This document shows positions 50,400-60,592 of a stretch of DNA of 64,000 nt, piece by piece. The stretch comes from Steinernema hermaphroditum. Its lineage: Eukaryota > Nematoda > Chromadorea > Rhabditida > Steinernematidae. The stretch is taken from assembly GCA_030435675.1 (NCBI GenBank), contig CM059622.1:1674001-1738000 (forward strand), written 5' to 3'. How positions within the stretch are numbered: position 1 is the stretch's first letter; each line of letters opens with the position of its first letter. Below the pieces are notes generated by a model. It searched no databases. It was not told where the DNA came from and was given only the letters and a program-made list of their open reading frames with translations. The translations under genes and the position numbers were made by a program.

Positions 50400-52585
50400 A
50401 CCAGATGCTGATCAGCTTAAGTGCCATTTGCCCCTAAAGTCACCTAAAAAGCAAAAAGCGAACTGTAGCACATCGGTCGTTCCTTGAACCCATATTGATG
50501 TCCATGCTTTTAGCATTTTTGGTGAGGATGAGGAAGTAATCTCCCACAATGTAAATGCAAACAAATGCTCTTGAGCGCAAAAATGAGATTCATCAACTGG
50601 CGCCAAATCGACTTTCCAAAGTTTGTCTCTTTTTACAAAATGCGAAGCAAGAAACAAAAACAAATTAGCAATATAAAAGACTCTATAAAGAGATCTCCAC
50701 ACCATCCTTTGGTGTTCCAAGCCTAGGACGAACGATTATTATTCAAAAGAGACAACAAAAATCGGAGTAATCTCCCACCTAGGGAATCTATCAACGCGCT
50801 ATGCCAAAAATTCTTGAAATACTTGAAGCAGCGCACAATCCATCACAGCGTAACTCATGTCGATGTGCATCCATCTAGCATTTTTGGTATGATGAAGATA
50901 AGAAGGACAGAAGACGAGAGTAAATTGATAGAATAACAAAAATCCCCCCCTTCCATCGTCAGACTGTCGAATATATTGGGTTGGAGCATTGAAAATGGGA
51001 CACTTGATAAACATCCATTTTTCTCGTCATGTTTAGACTTATGACAAGATGGGTGATTTGTGGAGTGCAGTGAATTCTCACCCCACACTATGATTCGACA
51101 CTTGTCCATTGCATTCCTCGTGATGTTAGAGGTCTATCATTTCTGATGGTCATTTTTTGGTACCTCGAGATGACAAAATGCGAAGTGATGTACGGGCTTC
51201 CTATGGTATTAATTGCGTGATGGACGGTGCCCGCTTTTAACCACGTGCATCCTTTGGTCTGACTTACCGAATGCACCTATCTATGTGGTCGTCATGTATC
51301 ACAACATGAGCTAATCTCAAAAAGATGGTCTTGGCAGACTTCAGGAATGGTGCCTGAAACCTGATATTTTCAAGTTGACCCCAGAATGGCTCTTTTGAGC
51401 TGAGAGATTCCTTTTTTACTATTTATCTAGAACTCTCTTAGCTCTATCTAATCGTTTTATGTGTTCGTCCACAAAGGGTGACACCAGAAGAATTCACTCC
51501 AATTAAGAGAAAGAGGTCGAAAATTGGACCACAACATTTTTTTACTTGAAACCCCTTGTATTCTATGAACGAGGGATCCGCCTTTCGCCCGAGAAGTGGT
51601 CTGTAGTTGTCCAGTCAAATGGTGAATACCTTGAACTGAAATGGTTGAAAAAATACGTATAAACAATCAGTGCAAAAGTGTCCCATTTTCACTGCTCCAA
51701 CCCAATATATGTATACCTTTCCCACAGGAACAGGAACAGAAAATGCTTGAAGTAGCGCATAATCCATAACCAATGTCCTTTTTTACCAGGAAGACAGGAG
51801 ATAGGAACAAATCAACGATCAAAAAAGACAACAAAAATCCAAGTAATCTCCCATACTAGATACTGTTTGGTAAAAAAATGAAATTTGCTGACAAGTGGAG
51901 GCAAAAATTCCTGCTTTCCTGATAAATTTGGCTTCTTCCACCTAATGACTTCTGTAGCGCCCCTCCCATCGCCAGACAATGAAATATATACCTTTCCCAC
52001 GGGAACATAAAAACGGCCATAAAGCAACACATGCATAACGCAATTTCAGGAATGCACATCCGCTTCCGCAACACGAGTTGCAGAAGAGAGGGCGCGAATG
52101 CGACGAGATGCACTAATGCGAAAAGTCTATTAGGAGTGCACGTCTTCCTCAAGTGTGGATATCCCGGGCACTTAGGTCGCAATCGCAAGTAAGTATGTGA
52201 AGTTAGGCAAAAAAAAAACGACACGAAGGAGGCCTAAATTCCATCGGAGATGTTAGAACATGCTGCCATAATATCATCAAAAATGTTAATTTTGACAAAT
52301 TTATTACATTACATATCATCACATTGTTGCAGCCCCATCTTTCCCACAACAGGGAAATCAACATATCTTGCACAGTGCTAATAGCGAACCACGGGAGCCT
52401 GTACGCTCTTGTTATGCTTGGTCGTTTAGTCATATAGAAACGCTTCTCAACGGATTCTGTTCGCCCTCACCCGCTCACAATTCCATTTGTGCATGCGCTG
52501 AAAGATGGCGTGTGATGAACTCGAAAAGATTAATTTAAAATGTATTGTAAGTAAACAACAAAAAAAAAACAAGTTTTCGGCCTTT
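50400..52585. other. Intergenic with three diverged repeat units
   Basis: Units near 50460-50560, 50810-50950 and 51740-51860 share 'tgaagcagcgcacaatccat', 'agcatttttggt' or 'agtaatctcccac' in various combinations and the same orientation. No gene is recognised. Confidence 0.5.
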
Positions 52586-53255
52586 TCACTCCTCATCCGT
52601 TGAGTCGGGCTCGGTCAGCATCACTTGCAGCGACATGCCGCGACGGCCTCTGGGGTCCGTGGGAACGTAGAACCTGCAATGGCGATGAGTAAGTAGTGTT
52701 CGATGGAACAACGCTTACCGTCCACCCATGAAGCTGTACATCAAAAGAGACGACGTGAGATGCGGAATATATTCCGGAAGACGGCGGGTAATGAAGTCGT
52801 AGCTGCAATTGCTGACGACGACCGCGTTCATCTGGACGGCTGCTTGGAGCAAGCAACTGGCATTGTTGCAGATCTGTCCTTGTTCACGGAGCTTTCGGGT
52901 CGGCGTCCACACGAGGTGCTTTTGCTCCTCGAGTTCCAAGAGAATATGCTGCAACGAATGATCGTAGAAAAAGCATTGTGACGCTGCACTAACCTGATCA
53001 ACAATGGGAAAGTCGTTACGAGGAACCTCGCGGCGGTTCTGCGGCACGAAGACGAGTATGTCCGTATGACCGCGCTCCTTGAAGTAATTCACGCATTGGA
53101 CGAGTCCAGGACAGGAGAAAAAGAGCGCGTTTCCGTGCCTGAAACAGTATCATGCTTAGAACCTTCAAAGATCGTGAGATAACACACGTGTTCGCAACAT
53201 CGATGCCATCGATGAAGATCGGACGCAGCTTGCGGCGTTCCCCCGACGACTGCAT
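52586..53255 (-). CDS. Regnase/Zc3h12-like NYN-domain protein, catalytic acids lost
   Basis: Four exons (53255-53188, 53138-52994, 52948-52719, 52673-52586) join in phase with normal GT-AG sites to give 176 aa. The protein is essentially one Zc3h12a/Regnase-type NYN (PIN-like) RNase domain: RPIFIDGIDVANTHGN at 11-26, the CVNYFKERGHTDILVFVP block, LVWTPTRK at 83-90 and LLMYSFMGGRFYVPTDPRGR near the end. Regnases cut mRNA using four acidic residues. Here D16 is kept, but the family's YDD reads N99-N100-A101 and the SND reads SNC (C119), so RNase activity is doubtful. There is no CCCH zinc finger. The ATG lies 4 nt after a TTTTTCAG site, suggesting either an upstream exon or a trans-splice site. 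It may be a pseudoenzyme binding RNA or a partner, as known for some nematode NYN proteins in RNAi; this is inference. Confidence 0.85.
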
Positions 53256-53970
53256 GCTCCTGAAAAACAGATGATTAGTCTCCGAAGGAAAAGCAGAAGA
53301 ACGGGATTCACGATTTTAAACGGTATTAAAGAAAGTGACGCGCTGGGAAACTATGATACTCCAGCTGTATCACGAATTAATGATGAACATCTTAGGGCTG
53401 GGAAGTTAAGCCGCGTTGTCCTACGTTTCGATGAAGAGCTCAAAAATGATCAATCGATTTCCAAGACACAATTCAATTCATGTCTCTGTACAAAGAGCAG
53501 AAAAGATTAGCGAAACCAATACACTTAGAGCGATGAGAGCGTCCTTGAAAAAGACCAATTTAGAACATCCCGAAAAGCTTCGTTTCTGAAATGCATTTAC
53601 GGACAAGAATACAAGCTACAACGTGCAAAACGACTTATAAGTTCGAAACTATGCAGTTGGCAATGAATTGACGAAAGCACAAAACTCAAAATCTCAGTTT
53701 CTGTTGAAAATATAACACTGGCGATCGCCAACAGTTCGTGCTAGAAGACATAGAAGTTCTTTTATCAAAGCCTGAGAGGTTCCGAGCTTCATAGAAAAGG
53801 AGAACAACAACAAAATGAAGATAGACAGAACCAAGCGCGTGGATTCCACTCGCTCGCAGTCTCGGACTATGGTGAACGCTCGACGTGGCGGGAATCCGAT
53901 CAGCGCTTTAGAGATCAGGATAAAAAAGCGCACATCCAATCAGTTCACAATCTAGAAATTTACGCTGCAG
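53256..53970. other. Short intergenic interval
   Basis: Nothing is assigned. The + frame 53271-53510 starts inside the promoter side of the Regnase-like gene and shows no domain. The last CAAAAAT word of the dense domain lies near 53441. Confidence 0.5.
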
Positions 53971-54931
53971 GCGTGGAGGTTTAGGCTCTGTTACTTTCGA
54001 CAACAATAACTCTGATTTAGGCTCTGTTACTTTCGACAACAATAACTCTGATTTAGGCTCTGTTACTTTCGACAACAATAACTCTGATCTGCTGGCGCTA
54101 GGATGTGAAAACAGCAAAGAAGTCGTTATCAGAAGACAGGTGAGTCCGTTTATATCGAATCTCTGGCTGATATCACTTTCATGTTGTCGTCAACGGCCGT
54201 AACAACTACACAATCAACGGATTTCCGGCGACGAATCAGCGCGCAGCAGATCTCTTCCGATCTGTCGGCCTCAACATCAACAATCCACACTTCCTGATTA
54301 TGCAAGGAAGAATCACGAAAGTGCTAAACATGAAACCCATGGAGGTGTATAGCTCATTGCCGGAGTTGACCTAAACAAGCGATTACAGATTCTAGGCATG
54401 ATTGAGGAAGCCGCTGGAGTACGTCTTCTTGACGCTAAAAAGATGAACTGCCAGAAGACAATCGAAAAGAAGGAGGCGACAATGTCCGAGATTCACAGGG
54501 TTATGTCCGAGGACATCCAGCCAAAGATCAACGCGTTAAAGGACGACAAGAAGAACTACATGGAGTATGAACGCCTGATGCGCGAAAACGAGATCCTCCA
54601 TCGGAAAGTGATCGCCTCTGAGTTTGTCGAATGTGAAGAGACGCGCAAGATGTACCTCGCGAAGAAGAATCCTGTTTTGGAGGAGATCAAACAGATAGAA
54701 GCGAGTATCCATGAGAGCAACGGACGAATCGAAGAGATCTCCGCCGAGCACCGGGAAGTTGAGCAGAAACGCGCTAAACTGCAGCAAGACGTGCTGAGCA
54801 GCCTGCAGGATAAGGTACAGGAAACGGCGAAGAATTTCACCACGATACAGGCGGAGAAAAAGGAAAAGACGGATCTGCGACTTTTTGAACACCAAGGTCG
54901 TGGGTCACGAAAGAAGGGCCGCCATTTTTGA
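53971..54931 (+). pseudogene. SMC2 (condensin) fragment, probably broken
   Basis: Three exon pieces encode the end of the N-terminal head and the start of the coiled coil of SMC2, the condensin ATPase subunit. Exon 53971-54139 carries a 36-base unit repeated three times in frame (12 residues, LGSVTFDNNNSD). Exon 54183-54344 has [20 protein letters not shown], an SMC2 hallmark. Exon 54389 onward starts ILGMIEEAAGVRL and runs into charged coiled coil to a stop at 54931. The intron 54140-54182 has a good donor but ends AT where AG is expected; the second intron (54345-54388) is normal. The Walker A exon upstream and the hinge, second coiled coil and C-terminal head are absent from the window. 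A truncated duplicate is most likely; a single-base assembly error at 54182 could explain the acceptor but not the missing parts. Confidence 0.85.
53981..54088 (+). repeat. In-frame triplicated 36-bp unit
   Basis: Three identical copies start at 53981, 54017 and 54053 and lie wholly within the first SMC2-like exon. Each adds twelve residues. The family normally has one such strand at this place, so two copies are extra. Confidence 0.95.
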
Positions 54932-55037
54932 GACATGTGCTTCGGAAGAGATCGTATCTTAACCAGTTCATCGGATTTTAATCCGCATGTTATAGAAAAA
55001 TTGGCTGTCTATCGTCACAATGAAAAACACATGGCCA

Positions 55038-56421
55038 TCATGTTGTATTTCTGAGGGCGATGTTCTCGACTTGATTCGAAGCTGACCACAGCACTTTCCT
55101 TCTCAGTTTTCTAAAGCGGAAGTGTCGAAAAGTCGTTCGAAGTGCCACCCACCTGCTCACCGCGACCGACATTAGCGGCGGGAAAACGACATTATTTATG
55201 ATGTAGACGAAACCCGTGAATATCCTCAAAGTGATTGACTTATGGTGACTTAATAGAACGATGTGGAACAGCGACGTCGAGGTGATGTCACCCAGGAACC
55301 TCACGAAGGCCTGCACGAAGACGGATTTCTCGTTTACCGTCAGTTTTAGGTCCTTTGTCGTGATTTTCTGATGGAGCAAGTAGCCGATGATCACCAAATA
55401 GGCGCAGAAAGTCAGGCCTGCTTCCAACATGAAGAATATGTAGCTGATCTTGTCAAAAGCAGCTGTCCATGGAAGGGTACTGTTGAAGGACGCTCCGAAC
55501 ACAGACGGATTAACGTAGAAATCTGTCCATGGAGAGAACAAAACTGCTAGGTTTACGGCTGCAGCTAGCCAAGCGCTGATGGTCAAGACCTGAAGGATTC
55601 ACATCCATGGGATCTTCAAGAAGGAGGGCTTACGGAGATGAGGTGCGGAACTTCGGGGAATCCACAGATGATGATCAGTCTCTCGTAGGCCAGGACTACG
55701 CCCAGAAGAGCAGCCGCTTTCCTGGTGCTGTTGGCAACTTTGAGCAAGACAGAGCCAATGCCTAGCCAATCATAACCAAGAAGTATAGCGACTCCAATGA
55801 ATGTTTGACCCGGAAAAGTGGCGATTTGAGCCAGGCCGATTTGCGCCATTAATTTGTAGCTTCTATAGAGTTTGTAATCCTCGTGTGTGCAGAATATCTG
55901 AAGAGTGGTTTGTAGAGGTTCCCCCCTTAATTGTGACAGAAGGAGGCTTTAGTTTCCGTCCAAAAAAACGGTCCAAAAATGGCAGATTATCAGCCAAACA
56001 TAGATTCGATCAAATATCATTGTGTGATTGTGAAAACGGCCCAGAAGCGTGAGTGTTCATCAGCCTCTAGAATTGAGTGTTCACATTAGTATATAAGCGT
56101 CAAGATGGACAGCTTTTGACACCCTTCCGTGATGAATTTTTTGCATTATTCACTTATCAGGTTATAGTGAATGCAACTTTATCAAAAATAGAATATTATC
56201 AAGCAACAATGGTCAAAATTTTAAATTTAGATTGTACTAATCTGCCTATTATTAGCCTGTGTATCAAATTGCCTATTGAGCTGAGTCCCGCCACGACTGA
56301 TTCGTCATTAAGTTAATAGACTATAATCCTGTTAACTTACATATATAATTCTCACATACAAGGGAACAAACATGGTGGAGAGTAGGGCGTAGATGGACCC
56401 GATGACTATCGGCAAGCTCAT
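55038..56421 (-). CDS. Nematode seven-transmembrane chemoreceptor
   Basis: Three exons (56421-56341, 55897-55634, 55589-55038) join in phase, each with GT-AG sites, to give 298 aa ending in TAA. Hydrophobic segments appear at about residues 1-25, 45-65, 85-110, 118-135, 165-190, 215-235 and 245-265, as in a seven-helix receptor. The block HEDYKLYRSYKLMAQIGLAQ after helix 1 and LLGVVLAYERLIIICG at helix 3 are typical of nematode serpentine receptors related to the Srt/Srx/Srsx groups; I cannot pick the exact class. Such proteins sense odorants in ciliated neurons. The chosen ATG (MSLPIVIG) is the only in-frame start after the upstream stop in that exon; a short upstream exon is possible because helix 1 begins almost at the start. 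No break was seen. Confidence 0.8.
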
Positions 56422-57011
56422 GAGGAGGTGAAAGGCAAACTCAGGCGGAACATGGAACAAGTCAGCTCACCTAATGCCATTGCGGAATGTCGTAATTTAC
56501 GGCTTTTTTCTGCAAATTAAATTATCGAACTTAGTCCTTATGGCATGACCTTCAAAGCGAACTTTTCGTGGCATAAGCTGTAGGAACTAAACGAAAACAT
56601 AGTTTAAGTGCGCTGTGCTTCATAACTGGAATCTGATCATTGAATGTATAGAAGCTGTGCTGACAAGGGAACGGTCAAACATGTTACGCTTAGACTAGAA
56701 GAAGACAAGGGGCAATGGGGCCTAGGTGAGTAGATAAAATGTGCAAAATGCTAGGTACCCTCCCTCAAATACAAGCGAGAAAAAGAAGTTTATGGAGACC
56801 GAGCTATACAGGGTAATCCGTGAATACTGTTACACAAAGAAACAGTAATATATTTTCAAAGAACAATCACAATAAGAAGATTGTTATATCATTCGAACGC
56901 CTAGAAAATTCTAAACAAGATCCCGTTAATAGAATTAAAAAAAAACCACTAAACTGTGGCTATGGACGTGTCAAGACGGTGCCATAATTGTGACCATAAT
57001 TGTGAATATTT
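56422..57011. other. Intergenic spacer between receptor and PLAT gene
   Basis: AT-rich, no coding frame. It must contain the receptor's promoter, but no distinct box is recognisable. Confidence 0.5.
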
Positions 57012-57017
57012 TTTATT
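57012..57017 (-). terminator. Polyadenylation signal AATAAA (PLAT gene)
   Basis: AATAAA on the minus strand lies about 38 bases after the TAG of the PLAT-domain gene, within AT-rich sequence, a normal distance for a nematode 3' UTR. Confidence 0.65.
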
Positions 57018-57054
57018 TATCAATTTACTCCTTAATACTCCATGTTCTATAGCT

Positions 57055-57793
57055 CTAGGGATAGGCCCTTCCATCGACAGGCACGCCCTTGTTGATCAGC
57101 GTGGGGGCGCCTTCCTCGGTGGATCTGAGGTAATACTTGCGCTTGGGCTTGATCCACTTATCCTGGGCGAGGAACTGCGAACTTCCAGTGGCCTTCGCTT
57201 CCTTGGTCGAGGTGGAGCGAACGGTGACTTTCACGGAGATGCTGTCCAACATCCAGTCGTCGGCGATGCCGAACAGTTTCTTGCTCTGCGCGTCGATGAA
57301 GACGATGTTGGGACGGGTCAGGCAGTTCTTGTACTCGGCTTCCTTCGTAGACTGCTTGGCACACGCCGCCTCCACCTTCTTGTAGTTGGCGCCACTCAAC
57401 ACGTCGCTCTGAAGAATGCGTTAGCGAGAGAGGGGTACGATAGAACCGACGAAAGTGTCAATCTGGTCCTGTTCGAAGTTCGTGCGTCCGAGCTTCGGGG
57501 CGACGCCCTCTTGGTGGTAGACAAGCTTGTCCGTGCTGTCGCCGAGGTATCCAAAGGAGAAGCTGAGGTTCGAGTTCGTTCCTGCGAACGTTTTATCGGC
57601 TGTGTGCACTTTGTACTGAAGAAGAAGCGCTTAGGGAGGCATCGGGGACGGGTCCTACTTCGACCAGCAGCTCGTAGTCGCCGGAGAAGCGCTCTCCGTC
57701 GAAAGCGGCATGGCCGACTTGGAAGAGGGCGAGGAAGACGATCGTCGAGAGGATCATGACTAGGGATGTGGAGAGAGATCGGGTAGCGTCCAT
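57055..57793 (-). CDS. Secreted PLAT/LH2-domain protein
   Basis: Three exons (57793-57659, 57615-57451, 57408-57055) split by introns of 43 and 42 nt encode 217 aa. Residues 1-29 form a signal peptide (MDATRSLSTSLVMILS, hydrophobic core, cut after GHA). From about residue 46 a PLAT/LH2 beta-sandwich follows: YKVHTADKTFAGTNSNLSFS matches the family's opening strand with the AGT motif, NFEQDQIDTF its central strand, and DDWMLDSISVKV (150-161) its tryptophan strand. PLAT domains bind lipids or proteins, often with calcium. With a signal peptide and no other domain, the product is probably secreted. The second donor (TTC|GTCGGT) is weak but keeps the frame. Small secreted PLAT proteins are known in several nematodes, including parasites. 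The exact partner is unknown. Confidence 0.8.
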
Positions 57794-59304
57794 TTAAGCA
57801 GCGTAGGGTGGGTCAGAATTAATGATGCAACTCTCGGGAAGACGCTGCAGCCACGAGAGAAGAAAGGGCGATCGCATCCGGAATATCATTAGATGCCATG
57901 CCGTGAAAACAATCTCTGCAAAATGTGAATATAGAAATCGACGGTCGGTCGGAGTCGGTTGGGAACGGGAAGGGAGAGACCTTTCAGCTTCGCTCGTTGT
58001 CGGGTACTGCCGCACACCGGAAAACTTCTCTGGGGTAAGTTCACGGTGACGAACCTAAGGTCCGCTTCCCTGAATTGACACATGCATTCAAGCCAGGAAA
58101 GTCGTGAAGAGGTCTATAGAGGTCTAGAGGTATATAATAGGCGCTAGCTATCCACGACAGATGCCTTTCTATCGACGAGGCGAAAGACACCACATGAGGC
58201 GTCCGACAGATCATTAAAGGGGCCTCTTAAGATTTACTTATCACCACACATTACTTAAACACTTCCACCATTTATCACGTGCAGCTTCCCAACCCATGGG
58301 GTGAGCTTCAGAAGCTCCGAGAGCACCTCAACTGGTATCCGGCACCTCATTCTCTCAACTCTTCTCCCTCGTGATGTCTCATGTTGCGCGTTTTATACAC
58401 AGAATTTTCATTACCCGATTTTGAGGGCACCCTTTCGTATGACTATCATCGTTCCATCCACTTGTTGTTGCCCCCGTTCTTCAAGAAGTCCTGCGTAGCA
58501 GCGGTCTAGAGGAGAAGCCGTAACTCCCTCACCTCTCTACGAACCGATCGTTTGCGGTACGATGGTCGAAGTGTCACTATAAATGTAGGTTATGTTGACG
58601 ATTATCCCGAGTGGAAAGCCCGGAGGAAACGAGACTGGAAGGGGACGGAGTGGACGGAGCTGTGAAAGCTCTCAGCCAGTAGAGGAACGGGTCTTGTTGC
58701 CGATAGATCGGTCCTCCATAGGGTCATTGACATTAGTTTTCACAAGGCTTGCACAGCTTTCACAAGGCTTGCACAACGGTATTTGAGTACCACACATTGT
58801 AGCCATGTCTTTGAGTTAATGGCTCCAAAGACCACAGCTTTTGAAACATCTTGGCTCCACCGCAGACGTGAGCTAATGAGCAATGTTCGCTGGCAGAGAG
58901 GAAGAGGCTCAAAGAACAGGAACAGTTTCTGAGAGAAGAGATACTACGTTACGCCGAGAAAAACAACAAATCCAAACTTGATACATCTTGTATTTCCAGG
59001 ATAAGGAGGGCCGAGTTGGTTCGAGTTGGTCTGTCATCGAAACTTTGTCCATGTGCGCTACTAGCGCCACAAATAGGTCTGAATTGTGCACTAAAGATCG
59101 ACATGACTAATAATATTTGTCTCTTTCTTTCCCTGTTCTCCTCTGCTCTCCCTGTTTTTATGCCCGCCTAAATCCATTCTTTCCTTGTCCTTCCACTCTA
59201 CACGCTCACTGGATGTTGTCCCGAGTGAACATATCCAACACCGAACATCACGAACTGAATGCATTTTCGTGCACAACAAAGAACTGTTATATTATATTTT
59301 GTTT
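57794..59304. other. Intergenic interval
   Basis: No supported gene. It includes the PLAT gene's 5' flank. 'gaggtatataatagg' near 58128 resembles a TATA box but lies over 300 bases upstream of the ATG. A direct repeat, 'tttcacaaggcttgcacag' and its neighbour, lies at about 58737-58775. Open frames here (for example 58301-58498 and 58592-58786, both +) have no domain. Confidence 0.45.
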
Positions 59305-60378
59305 TTAAGGCCTGATGACAAAGACTTTTTGGTGTACTTTCCGGCTTGGCAAGCTTAAAAGAACGAGTTGCGCCGCACTCCTGTACGGTCTGATCGCCAA
59401 AATGAGCACGATTGCGTAGAGACTGCCGTGATTCGTGATCAGCACAATGGAGATCATACAGATTTCTCTGGCATAGGGGAGATGAGGTTGGATGGCAGTA
59501 ACAACAGCTATCATGAGAGGGATGCCGCCGACGAATGTGGGAATACTGGCGATGGACAGTAACGTGAAAAGGAAGTTCCTTTGCTTTTCTAGCAACTGTT
59601 TGTGCATAACTCCTTGCTTCTTTTTAATACTTCTTAGGAGCAGGATTACGCTGAGAATGGATGGACACACGGAGAGGAAGATGACTGCGAATAGTGCATC
59701 GACGGTGACATTTTTCTCCCATCCGTAGGGCTTAAAACAGATGACCGATCCTGCTGATGGTAGCTCCTCTTTGATGGGATAGTCAGAGTAAGGGACTATC
59801 CACATGATGTAGAAATAAGCAAAGGGTATTGCAGTTATGAGGTGGATGGAAGTGCACAGAAGGAAGACCGAGGAAGGTTTCACTCGAGCTGTTAGGTCGG
59901 GAAACGCGAAGACGATGTAGCGATAGTGAAAGACGCTTCCTACGGCGACACAGCAGTTGAGAATACAGAAAAACAGGGCAGCCATCAAGATGTGAGCGAT
60001 CAACTCGTTGTCCACATAGCCGATGAGACCGTCAGCTCGGAAACACATCGCCGGATACATCGGATTGAGATGTATGAAGACGAAAATGAGATTGGCTGCG
60101 AAGTTCCACATCATCGAGTTGAGCAGAAAGAAGGACAAGTAGCGCATTTCCTTGGGCGTATGGAAGATTATAATGAAGATACTGAACAGTTTGACTGAGA
60201 CGTGCACGACGGCGCTCCCATCAAGGACACGATTGTAGAGCTCATCACAAGCCTCGGACATGACGCCAACAATCTCTCGGATCTTTGCTGTGGATATATC
60301 CAAGGGGGAAGACCAGAAATCTCTCTCATAATAATAAGTTCTTTTGTTTTGTCGTTCATTGTATCTTAATTCAATCAT
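59305..60378 (-). CDS. Str-superfamily (Srh/Sri-like) chemoreceptor
   Basis: A single uninterrupted minus-strand frame of 357 codons encodes a seven-helix receptor. The marks are FHTPKEMRYLSFFLLNSMMW after helix 1, AVGSVFHYRYIVF at the helix 3 end and NHGSLYAIVLILAIRPYRSA in helix 7, which match the pattern of the nematode Str superfamily (TPK.M, then S.HG.......PYR). These G-protein-coupled receptors act in sensory cilia. The first in-frame ATG gives a long, hydrophilic N-terminus (about 55 residues before helix 1), so the ATG at 60261 (MSEACDELYNRVLDG, 318 aa) is the likelier start. The absence of introns is unusual for this family and could mean a retro-derived or intron-poor copy. No stop or frameshift is present. 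Confidence 0.85.
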   Translation of the reverse strand: MIELRYNERQNKRTYYYERDFWSSPLDISTAKIREIVGVMSEACDELYNRVLDGSAVVHVSVKLFSIFIIIFHTPKEMRYLSFFLLNSMMWNFAANLIFVFIHLNPMYPAMCFRADGLIGYVDNELIAHILMAALFFCILNCCVAVGSVFHYRYIVFAFPDLTARVKPSSVFLLCTSIHLITAIPFAYFYIMWIVPYSDYPIKEELPSAGSVICFKPYGWEKNVTVDALFAVIFLSVCPSILSVILLLRSIKKKQGVMHKQLLEKQRNFLFTLLSIASIPTFVGGIPLMIAVVTAIQPHLPYAREICMISIVLITNHGSLYAIVLILAIRPYRSAAQLVLLSLPSRKVHQKVFVIRP

Positions 60379-60592
60379 GGGAATTCAATATACTACATAG
60401 GAAATGACAACGAACAAGCGGCGCAGATGTAGGAATTAGGACGACCTTGTAGGTGCCGAACGTGTTAAAATTAGAGTCCTTGGTTTGTATTCGTGTTCGA
60501 CGATTCTTGATACATATCTATGTGACAAACCCGGTTTCACTTTTTGATGTAAACACCCTTATTTGCTGTTGTTCTCGCACAATTGTATTAGG

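Larger units (their letters stand above)
660..53450 (+). other. Strand-biased CAAAAAT motif domain
   Basis: The heptamer CAAAAAT occurs about 150 times on the + strand, roughly one per 350 bases. For this base composition only about ten would be expected by chance. The reverse complement ATTTTTG is seen only about fifteen times on the same strand (for example 3128, 12113, 15358, 48595, 50513, 50879). Bases before and after the heptamer vary freely. In the neighbouring genic segment 53.5-64 kb I find only three copies (near 55973, 56185 and 62547). The copies lie in intergenic DNA and in the introns of the guanylyl cyclase gene. The function is unknown. A promoter-like element of a small-RNA gene cluster, a chromatin mark or a by-product of tandem duplication are possible readings. 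Confidence 0.7.

Noticed and set aside
660..53450. C. elegans-type piRNA (Ruby) motif CTGTTTCA
   Set aside because: I looked for CTGTTTCA and TGAAACAG; they occur only sporadically (for example 4975, 7085, 53140) and are not enriched, so the classic motif is not what organises this domain.
54536..54936. Minus-strand frames of 119 and 126 codons
   Set aside because: They are antisense to the SMC2 coiled-coil exon.
56956..57759. 267-codon + strand open frame
   Set aside because: It lies antisense to the PLAT gene, whose exons, signal peptide and domain motifs are clear; the + frame is an artefact of its codon bias.
58128..58142. TATA-like box upstream of the PLAT gene
   Set aside because: It lies over 300 bases from the start codon and TATATA-like strings are frequent in this AT-rich DNA.
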